From assembly GCF_030733385.1 (NCBI RefSeq), contig NZ_JASHJC010000010.1, forward strand, positions 62,001-126,000: a stretch of DNA of 64,000 bases, given 5' to 3'. A program made the translations under genes and the position numbers. The notes under the pieces are model-generated. The model did not search any database. It worked only from the letters and a program-made list of their open reading frames with translations, and was not told where the DNA came from. Positions 46,942 to 55,607 of the stretch are shown here, piece by piece. This DNA is from Roseovarius sp. MMSF_3359 (GTDB taxonomy: Bacteria; Pseudomonadota; Alphaproteobacteria; Rhodobacterales; Rhodobacteraceae). Position 1 is the stretch's first letter. Each line of letters begins with the position of its first letter.

Positions 46942-48084
46942 CTATCCGCGCAGTGCCTGATCAAGATCGGAGATCAGATCATCTACGTGCTCGATCCCCA
47001 CTGAAATCCTCAGGAGGTTATCCGGAATACCCGTGTCCGGCTCGACGGTGTGCCGATGCTCCACCAGGCTTTCAACGCCCCCAAGCGACGTGGCCCGATG
47101 GATCAGCCGGAGCCGCCCTGACGCCGCCAATGCCGCCTCGCGTCCGCCGCGCACCAGCACGGACATCAGGTAGCCATAGCCGCCCACCATCTGCCGGGCT
47201 GCCGCCTCATGACCCTCGTGCTCGGGCAAGCCGGGATACAAGACGCTTTCCACAGCGTCATGTGAGATCAGGAACTCGGCGATTGCCTGCGCATTGCGGC
47301 ACATCCGTTCGATCCGGAGCGGCAATGTCCGCATACCCCGCAGGAGAAGCCATGCCTCGAACGGCCCGAGGATTGCCCCGGCCCCATGGCGATCATCCAG
47401 GATCGCCTGCCACACCGCGTTTTCGGGATCAGCGCAGGACAACACACCGGCCAGCACATCCGTATGCCCGTTGATCGCCTTCGTCGCCGAATGCATGACG
47501 ATATCCGCGCCGAGCTCCAGCGGGCGCATCAGGACCGGTGTCGCCGCGGTGGCATCCACCGCCAGGATCGCCCCGGCGTCCCGGGCCAACCGCGCAGCGG
47601 CGGCGATATCCGCCACTTTCAGCCAAGGGTTGGACGGCACCTCGATCCAGATCAGATCGGCGGCAGACGCGCATGCCGCCTCAAGCGCGGCCCCGTCGGC
47701 GGCATCCACCTCGTTCAGCGTGATCCCGCGACGGGTGCAGAAACGCCGGATCCAGGCCGTTGCCCCCCAGTAGATTCCCGATTGCACCACCACGCGACCC
47801 CCGCCTGGGACCGTCCGAAACAGTGCCGCGATCGCCGCCATGCCACTTGGGAAAAGTCGCGTCTGGGCGGCGCCCTCCAACTGGCGCAGCACCTCTTCGG
47901 CCTGACGCACCGTGTCATTGTGGTCACGGCCATAGGTGTTGTCGTCGCGCAGCAGATCGTTTTCGGCCCCGCGCAAATAGGTCGTGGCAAGATGAATGCC
48001 CGGTGTCACCCCGGCACTTGCCGCGTCGATGGCCCCGGCCGCACGGGCCGCGACCGTTGCCGGCTTCAACGTCTCATCGGTCAT
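46942..48084 (-). CDS. Cystathionine beta-lyase/gamma-synthase-family PLP enzyme
   Basis: 380 residues of the Cys/Met metabolism PLP family. The PLP Lys is in MHSATKAINGHTDVLAG, and LFPSGMAAIAALF, YGRDHNDTVRQAEE and GGVESLVEHR are conserved. Members perform gamma-synthase, beta-lyase or gamma-lyase reactions and sequence alone does not separate them. The start at 48084 is 8 nt after the racemase-like gene stop, so it is the last gene of an anmK-racemase-PLP operon. Confidence 0.88.
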   Translation of the reverse strand: MTDETLKPATVAARAAGAIDAASAGVTPGIHLATTYLRGAENDLLRDDNTYGRDHNDTVRQAEEVLRQLEGAAQTRLFPSGMAAIAALFRTVPGGGRVVVQSGIYWGATAWIRRFCTRRGITLNEVDAADGAALEAACASAADLIWIEVPSNPWLKVADIAAAARLARDAGAILAVDATAATPVLMRPLELGADIVMHSATKAINGHTDVLAGVLSCADPENAVWQAILDDRHGAGAILGPFEAWLLLRGMRTLPLRIERMCRNAQAIAEFLISHDAVESVLYPGLPEHEGHEAAARQMVGGYGYLMSVLVRGGREAALAASGRLRLIHRATSLGGVESLVEHRHTVEPDTGIPDNLLRISVGIEHVDDLISDLDQALRG

Positions 48085-48092
48085 CGCATCCT

Positions 48093-48827
48093 CTATATCT
48101 GGAACAGGCGCCCCGGACCCCACCCTGTGGCCGGAATGCCCGCTTTCTTGAGCAGATGCCAGATCAAAGCCAGGTTCGAACTTATGACCGGCATCGACAA
48201 TTCATCCTCGGCATGGTCGATAACCTCGAAACTGCCAAGATTGGTGCAACTGGCAAAGACCGCCTCAACGCCCTCGGCCCGTCCAACCTCCAACATCGCC
48301 TTCAAGGTCGACCGCTGCGCAATCCGCGCGACCTGCCGATCGTCGGCCTCGCCAAAGCTCAACTCCTGCGCCGTCTCGATCCCGTGATCCGCCAGGAATG
48401 CCCGCATGGGCGCGGCCACCTCCGCGGTATAGGGCGTCACCAAACCAATCCGTTTGACCCTGAGCGCCTGGAGCGCGGCAATCACGGCGCTGATCGGGTT
48501 CGTCACCGGCACATTCGACTGAACACTTTGTACCTGGCGCTCGACCCCGTCCGGCCCGATGAAAACTGAGGCAGAGGTGCAGCCATAGGCAATTGCGCGC
48601 AACTCCGCGGGAAGAAGGCGCGCCGATTCCGGCATCAATTCCGCCATTGCCTTGAGCGATGAGGGTGTCACCGTCGGGTGCGATTCAATCCGGCTGTGCA
48701 TCAGGTTGACGCCGCGCCCCTCCAGAACCTGCCGCGCCTCGTATTCCAGCGTCTCATCCGTGCTCAGTACGATCATTCCAAGGCGCCGGCCCCCGCCCGC
48801 GCCCCCGTCAAACATCACGTTCCCCAT
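48093..48827 (-). CDS. Asp/Glu racemase superfamily (maleate isomerase-like) protein
   Basis: 244 residues with the two catalytic Cys of the superfamily, in AIAYGCTSASVFIG and AVFASCTNLGSF, and the two-domain pseudo-symmetric layout. Closest in pattern to maleate cis-trans isomerase, arylmalonate decarboxylase and EutA-like proteins rather than to MurI. The substrate is unknown. Its ATG overlaps the anmK stop by one base (TAATG), so it is translated with the anhydromuramic acid kinase. Confidence 0.8.
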   Translation of the reverse strand: MGNVMFDGGAGGGRRLGMIVLSTDETLEYEARQVLEGRGVNLMHSRIESHPTVTPSSLKAMAELMPESARLLPAELRAIAYGCTSASVFIGPDGVERQVQSVQSNVPVTNPISAVIAALQALRVKRIGLVTPYTAEVAAPMRAFLADHGIETAQELSFGEADDRQVARIAQRSTLKAMLEVGRAEGVEAVFASCTNLGSFEVIDHAEDELSMPVISSNLALIWHLLKKAGIPATGWGPGRLFQI

Positions 48828-49939
48828 TACGCGATCCTCTCTGTTGCCCCCGGTCTGCTGACTATACCGCCGGAAACCGCCGCGCGCACCCCTGTTGTGC
48901 CGGGACAGGATGTGGGCAAGCCGCGCAGCACCCGCACGGCCAGGTGGGCGAAGGCCTGCGCTTCAAGCATGTCACCGTCAAGCCCCACCGCTTCGACCGG
49001 ATCGACCGGGCAATCAAGACTGACCCGGAGCATCTCCATCAAGACGGGGTTATGGCGTCCGCCCCCGGTGACCAACAGGCGCGCAGGCGGGGACGGGCAA
49101 TGCTCCATGCCCTTCAAGACCGCCGCGGCACTCATCCCCGCAAGCGTGGCGACCGCATCGACATCGGACAGCTCGTGCACCAGGCCGATCATGTCGGCAA
49201 AGGCATCCCGATCGAGGGATTTGGGGGGGATCTTCGCGAAGTAACTTTCCTGCAGGAACAACTCCAACGCCCCCTGCGCCACCGTCCCCTGCCGCGCAAG
49301 CGCCCCGTCGCGGTCAAACGGCTCCCCCCGCCGCGCCGTCATCAGATCGTTGATCGGCGCATTGGCGGGCCCCGTGTCAAAGGCCAGCAGCGCCCCCACC
49401 TCTTCCGGGCGGTCCTTGCGCGGATCGACCCAGGTGAGGTTCCCGACCCCGCCAAGGTTCAGAAAGGCAATCGGCGCCTCGGCCCCGATCCACTTGGCGC
49501 AGGCGAAATGAAAGAACGGGGCAAGCGGCGCCCCCTGCCCGCCCAGATCCATATCAGCCGACCGGAAATCCCAGACCACCGGCAGATCCAGCGCATGGGC
49601 CAGTGCCGCCCCATCGCCCACCTGATGCGTGCCGCGCCCGCCCGGTTCATGCGCAAGCGTCTGACCGTGAAACCCGACAAGCCCGGCGCTTTTGAAACCC
49701 GAAAGCACCTCCTCATGCACGGCCTGCACCACGCTGGCAGCCGTGGCGATATCATCCCCCGGCCAGAGCCCAAGTGCTGACCTCAGGGTGGCTTGCTCGT
49801 CGGGCGTGTAGGCACGATAGGTGCTGTCACCAAAGGCGTGGATCACCTCGCCATCGGTCTCGACCATCGCCGCATCGACCCCGTCAAGCGACGTCCCCGA
49901 CATCGCCCCCAGTGCCCAGATGCGCCCTGCCTTCAACAT
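48827..49939 (-). CDS. anmK: Anhydro-N-acetylmuramic acid kinase
   Basis: 370 residues, normal length. The N-terminal phosphate loop [15 protein letters not shown] and [30 protein letters not shown] and [14 protein letters not shown] are the family motifs. It phosphorylates 1,6-anhydro-MurNAc during peptidoglycan recycling, giving MurNAc-6-P. The ATG at 49939 has AAGGAAAAGG upstream. It is divergent from tyrS, 63 bp apart, and heads a three-gene operon. Confidence 0.95.
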   Translation of the reverse strand: MLKAGRIWALGAMSGTSLDGVDAAMVETDGEVIHAFGDSTYRAYTPDEQATLRSALGLWPGDDIATAASVVQAVHEEVLSGFKSAGLVGFHGQTLAHEPGGRGTHQVGDGAALAHALDLPVVWDFRSADMDLGGQGAPLAPFFHFACAKWIGAEAPIAFLNLGGVGNLTWVDPRKDRPEEVGALLAFDTGPANAPINDLMTARRGEPFDRDGALARQGTVAQGALELFLQESYFAKIPPKSLDRDAFADMIGLVHELSDVDAVATLAGMSAAAVLKGMEHCPSPPARLLVTGGGRHNPVLMEMLRVSLDCPVDPVEAVGLDGDMLEAQAFAHLAVRVLRGLPTSCPGTTGVRAAVSGGIVSRPGATERIA

Positions 49940-50002
49940 GGCCTTTTCCTTCGTGAAAACCCTGCCTATACATGCCCGGCAAATCAGCATCGGACAAGCA
50001 CA

Positions 50003-51256
50003 ATGACCTACCACCCCAAATCGGAATTCATGAATGTCATGATCAGCCGCGGCTTCCTCGCCGATTGCACCGATTACCAAGGGCTGGATGACGCGATGCT
50101 GGCGGGGGTCGTGCCAACATATATCGGCTATGACGCCACGGCGCAGTCGCTTCATGTGGGTCATCTGCTGAACATCATGATGCTGCGCTGGCTGCAGAAG
50201 ACGGGCCATAAACCGATCACGCTCATGGGCGGCGGCACCACCAAGGTCGGCGACCCGAGTTTCCGGTCCGACGAGCGTCCCCTCTTAGGCCCAGAGCAGA
50301 TCGACAGCAACATCGCCGGCATGCAGCAGGTGTTTGCAAAATACCTCGACTATGGCGACGGCCCAACCGACGCGATCATGCTCAACAATGCCGAATGGCT
50401 CGATGGGTTGAACTACCTCGATTTCCTGCGCGACATCGGGCGGCATTTCTCGGTCAACCGGATGCTGTCGTTTGAATCGGTCAAATCCCGGCTCGATCGC
50501 GAGCAATCGCTCAGTTTCCTCGAATTCAACTACATGATCCTGCAGGCCTATGACTTCATGGAGCTCAATCGCCGCTATGGCTGCCGCTTGCAGATGGGCG
50601 GCAGCGATCAATGGGGCAACATCGTCAACGGGATCGACTTGACGCGTCGGGTGATCGACCAGGAGGTCTTTGGCCTGACCTCGCTCCTGCTGACCACGTC
50701 TGACGGCAAGAAGATGGGCAAGAGCCAGGGCGGCGCGATGTGGCTCAACGCCGACATGCTCAGCCCCTACGAATTCTGGCAGTTCTGGCGCAACACGACC
50801 GATGCCGACACGGGCCGGTTCCTCAAGCTCTACACCGAGCTGCCGCTGGACGAGTGCAACCGCTTTGGCGCGCTGGCAGGATCCGAGATCAACGAGGCCA
50901 AGATCATCCTCGCCAATGAGGTCACCAGCCTCCTGCACGGCGCGGCAGCGGCCCAGGCCGCCGAGGCCACCGCGCGCGAAGTGTTCGAAAAGGGCGGTGT
51001 GGGCGACGACCTTCCCACAATCGAACTTTCGGCATCCGATCTGGGCGATGGCATTTCGGTCGTGCAACTGATTGTGAAGTCCGGCCTCGCCAAATCCGGC
51101 AAAGAGGCCAAACGCCTTATATCTGAGAATGGCGCCCGCCTGGACGATGCGCCCCTGACCGATGCGGGGCTAATGATCGACGCGGCGGCCCTGTCGTCGC
51201 CTATCAAACTGAGCGCCGGCAAAAAGCGCCACGCCCTGGTGCGCCTCGCGAACTAA
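50003..51256 (+). CDS. tyrS: Tyrosyl-tRNA synthetase
   Basis: 417 residues, class I synthetase. The HIGH motif appears as HVGHLLNI, the tyrosine-binding region is [30 protein letters not shown] in type, and the KMSKS motif is KKMGKSQGG. The C-terminal S4 domain ([20 protein letters not shown]) binds tRNA-Tyr. The ATG at 50003 is right for the family. It is followed by a stable stem-loop. Confidence 0.96.
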   Translation: MTYHPKSEFMNVMISRGFLADCTDYQGLDDAMLAGVVPTYIGYDATAQSLHVGHLLNIMMLRWLQKTGHKPITLMGGGTTKVGDPSFRSDERPLLGPEQIDSNIAGMQQVFAKYLDYGDGPTDAIMLNNAEWLDGLNYLDFLRDIGRHFSVNRMLSFESVKSRLDREQSLSFLEFNYMILQAYDFMELNRRYGCRLQMGGSDQWGNIVNGIDLTRRVIDQEVFGLTSLLLTTSDGKKMGKSQGGAMWLNADMLSPYEFWQFWRNTTDADTGRFLKLYTELPLDECNRFGALAGSEINEAKIILANEVTSLLHGAAAAQAAEATAREVFEKGGVGDDLPTIELSASDLGDGISVVQLIVKSGLAKSGKEAKRLISENGARLDDAPLTDAGLMIDAAALSSPIKLSAGKKRHALVRLAN

Positions 51257-51260
51257 CTCA

Positions 51261-51293
51261 CCTCAGGGCGGGTTCAGCAACCTCCGCCCGAGG
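51261..51293 (+). terminator. Stem-loop after tyrS
   Basis: CCTC-GGGCGG pairs with CCGCCC-GAGG around a 12-nt loop, starting 5 nt after the stop. It has no T run, so it may act as an RNA 3' end stabiliser rather than a classic terminator. Confidence 0.5.
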
Positions 51294-51335
51294 GACACAG
51301 AAGTGGTTTCGCGTATTGCTAAGGATGAGAATCAC

Positions 51336-51992
51336 GTGTTGAAAATGGCATCTCTGGTAACGGCACTTCTTTCTCTCCTCCCGGTTTCCGCGAAGGCCGA
51401 AGCCGAACCCGACGCGGGCAGGAACTGGATTCTCGCAACCTCCGAACATTCGGCCAAGTGGCAGCCTTCGGGCCAACTCGACCTGCCAAGCGGAACGATC
51501 TTTATCGGTGATCCGTCATGGGGCGACGACTATCATCTGCGTGGCGCAAAGACCGTTCCGGTGGCACGGCTTGATGTATGGCTTCTGGTTTCCAACAACG
51601 ATGAGCAGGTCCATGCCGTCTGGCTCGAAGCAAACGGCACCCTCCCGGTCACGGTTGGTGACCACATAGACTTTGGCACTGACAGCGCGTATTTCGCCCT
51701 GGGAGACTTGGCCACGGGGCAAGCCATCGCCGATATCGGTGATCTGAACCTGCCTACGGTCCCTGACAGTTTCGAGTTCTTTCTGCCGCATGTTCAGAAC
51801 TTTGGCTTCGCCGCGATCTGGCTCGAGGTGCCGCCAAATGATCTGCCGGTGCTTGCCGTAGAAACCAAGCAGGACGGGGCGCTGAAGGCGGTCTGGACCA
51901 AAGATAGCGCGGGGGATCTGTCGGGGATCCTGATCGACATCACCGGTCGCGCATCGGATCAACAGTTTCTCGACACTCTGGTGGGGCAATAA
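51336..51992 (+). CDS. Hypothetical periplasmic protein
   Basis: 218 residues, not recognised. A signal peptide is clear (MASLVTALLSLLPVSAKAEA), and the mature part is a beta-rich soluble domain with no cysteine pairs. The start is taken as GTG 51336, with AAGGATGAG upstream; ATG 51345 is possible. It lies between tyrS and the ars genes with 100 bp on the right and has no functional context. Confidence 0.7.
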   Translation: MLKMASLVTALLSLLPVSAKAEAEPDAGRNWILATSEHSAKWQPSGQLDLPSGTIFIGDPSWGDDYHLRGAKTVPVARLDVWLLVSNNDEQVHAVWLEANGTLPVTVGDHIDFGTDSAYFALGDLATGQAIADIGDLNLPTVPDSFEFFLPHVQNFGFAAIWLEVPPNDLPVLAVETKQDGALKAVWTKDSAGDLSGILIDITGRASDQQFLDTLVGQ

Positions 51993-52076
51993 ACCCGTTT
52001 GTCGCGCCGGAACCGCAGCGTTTTTTCGTAACTTTTACACAAGGTACGCGGCGAACGCTTGACCCGTCAAAAATAT

Positions 52077-52100
52077 ATCCATAATTCATGATATATGGAT
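52077..52100. promoter_or_regulatory. ArsR-type operator overlapping the arsR start
   Basis: ATCCATA (52077-52083) and TATGGAT (52094-52100) form an inverted repeat that includes the ATG at 52095. TTGACC lies at 52059-52064. There is no Shine-Dalgarno site, so the message may be leaderless or nearly so. Confidence 0.55.
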
Positions 52101-52427
52101 AAGATAGAATCTCTCGCGGCCTTTTCGGCCCTGTCGCAACCCACACGTCTGGACGCCTTCCGTTTGCTGGTACGGGCCGGAACGGACGGGATGACCGCGG
52201 GCGACATCGCGACCCATCTTGACGTGAAACAGAACACTATGTCCGCCAATCTCTCGGTCCTCACCCAGGCAGGCCTTTTGCGCAACAGCCGCGAGGGCCG
52301 CTCGATCCGCTATTTCGCTGATCTCAATGGGATACGTGGGCTTCTGGGTTTCCTGATGGAGGATTGCTGCGGCGGAAATCCCGCGCTTTGCCAACCGCTT
52401 ATCCGCGAAATCGCCTGTCCCTGCTGA
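52095..52427 (+). CDS. arsR: ArsR/SmtB-family arsenic repressor
   Basis: 110 residues with a winged helix (LSQPTRLDAFRLLVRAG, AGDIATHLDVKQNTMSANLSVLTQAGLL, GRSIRYFADL) and C-terminal cysteines (DCCGGNPALC, CPC) that are likely As(III) ligands, as in the ArsR type with C-terminal Cys. It represses the ars genes until arsenite binds. Its operator overlaps its start codon. It is the first gene of arsR-arsC-aqpS. Confidence 0.93.
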   Translation: MDKIESLAAFSALSQPTRLDAFRLLVRAGTDGMTAGDIATHLDVKQNTMSANLSVLTQAGLLRNSREGRSIRYFADLNGIRGLLGFLMEDCCGGNPALCQPLIREIACPC

Positions 52428-52444
52428 CCAACGGTACCTGCCCC

Positions 52445-52948
52445 ATGTCCGACAACATCAAGAATGTCCTCTTTCTTTGCACCGGCAATTCCGCCCGGTC
52501 GCTTCTTGCCGAGGCCATCCTCAGCCGCGAAGGACAAGGCAGGTTTCATGCCTACTCCGCAGGCTCCCAACCCACCGGCACGCCCAACCCCCATGCCATC
52601 GCGCTGCTGGACCGGCTCAACTACCGGACCGATACCCTGCGCTCCAAAAGCTGGGACGAATTCGCCGCACCCGACGCGCCCAAGATGGATTTGATCTTTA
52701 CCGTCTGTGACGCCGCCGCATCGGAGACCTGCCCGATCTGGCCCGGGCAGCCGGTCAGCGCCCATTGGGGCTTGCCGGACCCTGCCGCCGTCATCGGGTC
52801 CGACGCCGAGATCGCGCGGGCCTTCGAAGCGGCCTACCGCATTCTTCACAACCGGATTGACCGCTTTGCCAATCTGCCGATGGCAGAAATGGATGCGCGC
52901 AGCCTCCGGCAGAAACTCGCCCTGATCGGCATGGACCAAGACACATAA
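52445..52948 (+). CDS. arsC: Arsenate reductase, thioredoxin-type (LMW phosphatase fold)
   Basis: 167 residues. The P-loop CTGNSARS starts at Cys12, and Cys in TVCDAAASETCPIWPG provides the other redox cysteines. Usual length for the low-molecular-weight phosphatase type. It reduces arsenate to arsenite. The start at 52445 follows arsR by 17 nt, and the gene is 10 nt from aqpS. Confidence 0.94.
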   Translation: MSDNIKNVLFLCTGNSARSLLAEAILSREGQGRFHAYSAGSQPTGTPNPHAIALLDRLNYRTDTLRSKSWDEFAAPDAPKMDLIFTVCDAAASETCPIWPGQPVSAHWGLPDPAAVIGSDAEIARAFEAAYRILHNRIDRFANLPMAEMDARSLRQKLALIGMDQDT

Positions 52949-52958
52949 GGACACCTGA

Positions 52959-53633
52959 ATGACCTTCGACCTGCCCCGCCGCCTCACCGCCGAGGCGCTT
53001 GGAACCTGCCTGCTCGTTGCCACTGTCGTCGGCTCCGGGATCATGGCCGATACGTTGACTGATGACGTCGCCCTGGCGCTTCTGGGCAACACGATCCCGA
53101 CGGGTGCTATCCTCGTCGTGCTCATCACCATCCTCGGGCCGATCTCGGGGGCGCATTTCAACCCCGCCGTCACCCTCGCCTTTGCCCTGCGGCGCGAAGC
53201 CCCGTTGGCCGAGGTTATCCCCTACATGGCCGCCCAGATCGCGGGCGGGCTGGCGGGCAGCATCCTCGCCCACGCCATGTTCAATCTCGATCTGGTGCAG
53301 ATCTCTCAGACCGCGCGCACCGGCGGCCCGCAATGGATTGCCGAAATCGTCGCGACCTTTGGCCTGGTGGGCATCATTCTTGCCGGGATCCGCTTCCGTG
53401 CCGAGGCGGTGCCGTGGTTGGTCGGCCTCTATATCACCGCCGCCTACTGGTTCACCGCGTCCACGTCCTTCGCCAATCCGGCGGTGACCATCGGCCGCGG
53501 GATCAGTGATACATTCGCCGGGATCGCGCCCGCGGATGTACCCGCATTCATCATCGCCCAGATCGTCGGGTCGATCCTGGCGGTGCTGCTTTTCGGCTGG
53601 CTTCTGAAGGGAAACGCAAACCGCACCGGGTGA
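52959..53633 (+). CDS. aqpS: Aquaglyceroporin-type arsenite channel
   Basis: 224 residues, MIP family with six membrane segments and two NPA motifs (AHFNPAVTLAF and FANPAVTIGRG). In Sinorhizobium meliloti an AqpS in the ars operon lets arsenite made by ArsC leak out; gene order and absence of arsB or acr3 here support the same scheme. It is the last gene of the operon and converges on aroB. Confidence 0.92.
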   Translation: MTFDLPRRLTAEALGTCLLVATVVGSGIMADTLTDDVALALLGNTIPTGAILVVLITILGPISGAHFNPAVTLAFALRREAPLAEVIPYMAAQIAGGLAGSILAHAMFNLDLVQISQTARTGGPQWIAEIVATFGLVGIILAGIRFRAEAVPWLVGLYITAAYWFTASTSFANPAVTIGRGISDTFAGIAPADVPAFIIAQIVGSILAVLLFGWLLKGNANRTG

Positions 53634-53662
53634 ACACGCTACCGGCTCCGCACCGGGCAAGA

Positions 53663-54790
53663 TCACCCCCCCGCGCGGCTCCGCTGATCCATGGCGTCGC
53701 TGAGCACCGACTGTACCGCGTCAAGTGGCACATCAGCGGTGACAAACGCCTCCCCGATGCCGCGCGCCAGCACGAAGTGCAGTTTCCCGCTCATCATCTT
53801 CTTGTCCTGCTTCATCAACTCGATCAGCGCATCCGGCGGCGGTAATTCCCCTGGAATATCCGCTAGATCCACCTTCATCTTCATGTCGCGCAGATGGGCA
53901 CGCACGCGGCTTGGATCTTCCTGCGAGCACAGCCCGAGCCGTGCCGACAGCTCAAATGCCAGCGCACAGCCAATGGCAACCCCCTCGCCATGCAAGAGCC
54001 GGTCGGAATAGCCGGTCGCCGCCTCCAGCGCGTGACAGAACGTATGGCCCAGGTTCAAAAGCGCCCGGTCGCCGGCTTCTTTCTCGTCGCGCACGACAAT
54101 GTCGGCCTTCATCTCGACCGAGCGTTTGACGATGGCGATCCGCGCGGCCATATCCCCCGCCGCCGCACGTGAGGCATTCCCTTCAAGCCATTGAAAGAAT
54201 TCAGAATCACCTAGAAGGCCGTACTTAACCACCTCGCCATATCCGGCCAGGTAATCGCGTTCCGTGAGCGTCCCCAGCACCTCGGTATCGGCGAGGACCA
54301 GACTGGGTTGATGAAAGGCCCCGATCAGGTTCTTGCCCTGCGGAGCGTTGATGCCCGTTTTGCCGCCAACCGAGCTGTCGACCTGGGCCAGAAGGCTCGT
54401 GGGGATCTGCACAAACCGCACCCCGCGTCGCATCACCGCTGCGGCAAAGCCCGCCAGATCACCGATGACGCCGCCACCAAAGGCAATAACCACATCATTT
54501 CGCTCGATTTTCTCGGCCAAAAGCCATTCGACCGACCGTTCAAGATGCGGCCAGGATTTGGTGGCTTCGCCCGGCGGCAATGTCAGGGCCGTGGCAGAAA
54601 TACCCGCCGCCTCAAGCCCCGCGCGCAATCCGGCCAGATGCAGTTGCGCCACGTTTTCTTCGGTGATGATCGCGACCTCGGGACGCTTCAGGAGCGGCCG
54701 GATAAGCTCACCCGCCCGGGCCAGCAGCCCTGGCCCGATCTCGATGTCATAGGCCCTGTCACCCAGACCGACATGCACCGTTTCCATCAT
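53663..54790 (-). CDS. aroB: 3-dehydroquinate synthase
   Basis: 375 residues. NAD- and metal-binding motifs are GGGVIGDLAGFAAAVMRRG, TSLLAQVDSSVGGKTG and LNLGHTFCHALEAA. It converts DAHP to 3-dehydroquinate in the shikimate pathway. Its start overlaps the aroK stop (two ATGs at 54790 and 54787), so the pair is coupled as in many bacteria. Confidence 0.97.
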   Translation of the reverse strand: MMETVHVGLGDRAYDIEIGPGLLARAGELIRPLLKRPEVAIITEENVAQLHLAGLRAGLEAAGISATALTLPPGEATKSWPHLERSVEWLLAEKIERNDVVIAFGGGVIGDLAGFAAAVMRRGVRFVQIPTSLLAQVDSSVGGKTGINAPQGKNLIGAFHQPSLVLADTEVLGTLTERDYLAGYGEVVKYGLLGDSEFFQWLEGNASRAAAGDMAARIAIVKRSVEMKADIVVRDEKEAGDRALLNLGHTFCHALEAATGYSDRLLHGEGVAIGCALAFELSARLGLCSQEDPSRVRAHLRDMKMKVDLADIPGELPPPDALIELMKQDKKMMSGKLHFVLARGIGEAFVTADVPLDAVQSVLSDAMDQRSRAGG

Positions 54791-55347
54791 GACAAAACCT
54801 CCAGAACATCGGGCCGGGTCGCAAGCGCATTCAGCACATGTCCGGCCATCGTTTCGATCGAATAATCCGGCTGCGCCTTGACGCTTAAATCCGCCAGCCG
54901 ATAGATCGGCACGCGTTGATTGTAGATATCGGTTAACGTCTGTTTTGGACTAGGTGTGCGCAGCAATGGCCTGGTATTCTTGTGTTTTACCCGGTTCCAT
55001 AGCAAGTTGAGATCAGCATTGAGCCAGACCGACACGCCCTTGGCCGAGACAAGTTCGCGGTTGCGCGCCGACAGGAACGCGCCGCCACCTGTCGACAGGA
55101 TACCGCAGGCGTTCTCCAACAGACGGTCGAGAACTTCGGTTTCGCGATCGCGGAAAAAAGCTTCGCCATCACGCTCGAAGATCTCGGCGATGGTCATGTT
55201 CGCGGCGGTTTCAATCTCGGCATCGGAATCGAGAAACGGCACGTCAAGCCGCGCCGCGAGGGCCTTGCCGACCGCCGTCTTGCCCGCGCCCATCATGCCC
55301 ACCAGCACGACGGTTTTCCTTAATTTCCAGCTTTCTGCCGCCGCCAC
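54787..55347 (-). CDS. aroK: Shikimate kinase
   Basis: 186 residues from a likely GTG start at 55347 (GGGGAG 9 nt upstream); no ATG lies in frame near the family N-terminus. The Walker A motif GMMGAGKT, DSDAEIE and FRDRETE, STGGGAFL are conserved. It phosphorylates shikimate. In-frame sequence to 55458 is not family-like and overlaps the divergent small gene promoter. Confidence 0.92.
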   Translation of the reverse strand: MAAAESWKLRKTVVLVGMMGAGKTAVGKALAARLDVPFLDSDAEIETAANMTIAEIFERDGEAFFRDRETEVLDRLLENACGILSTGGGAFLSARNRELVSAKGVSVWLNADLNLLWNRVKHKNTRPLLRTPSPKQTLTDIYNQRVPIYRLADLSVKAQPDYSIETMAGHVLNALATRPDVLEVLS

Positions 55348-55457
55348 GCCTCGGCGCTCCCCTGCCAAAATCAATATTTTGCCCTTGAATGACGTGATCT
55401 TGCCCAAAAGGCCAGTTATAGTTTGACAAAAGAATATCCAGAACGGGCAGAACGACA

Positions 55458-55607
55458 ATGTTGCGACTTCTTAAATGGCTGATTTATATGGCCTGTTTGG
55501 CCTTTATTGGCCTGGTCGGCTATGCCTATATCGGCCCGTTTTTCGGGGTGGATTTCACGCCGCCCTCTGATGAGATTCGCCAGGAAATCATCCTTGAGAC
55601 CGGTTAA
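55458..55607 (+). CDS. 49-residue membrane protein
   Basis: A 49-residue product: MLRLLKWLIYMACLAFIGLVG (one membrane segment), then AYIGPFFGVDFTPPSDEI and a short charged tail. The last 14 nt overlap the start of the next gene. Function unknown. It is too short to judge homology, but coding is supported by the tight overlap and typical membrane composition. Confidence 0.7.
   Translation: MLRLLKWLIYMACLAFIGLVGYAYIGPFFGVDFTPPSDEIRQEIILETG

Noticed and set aside
46757-46960. 67-codon open frame after mnmA
   Set aside because: Coincides with the 14-bp inverted repeat region, lacks a ribosome site and has no protein-like features.
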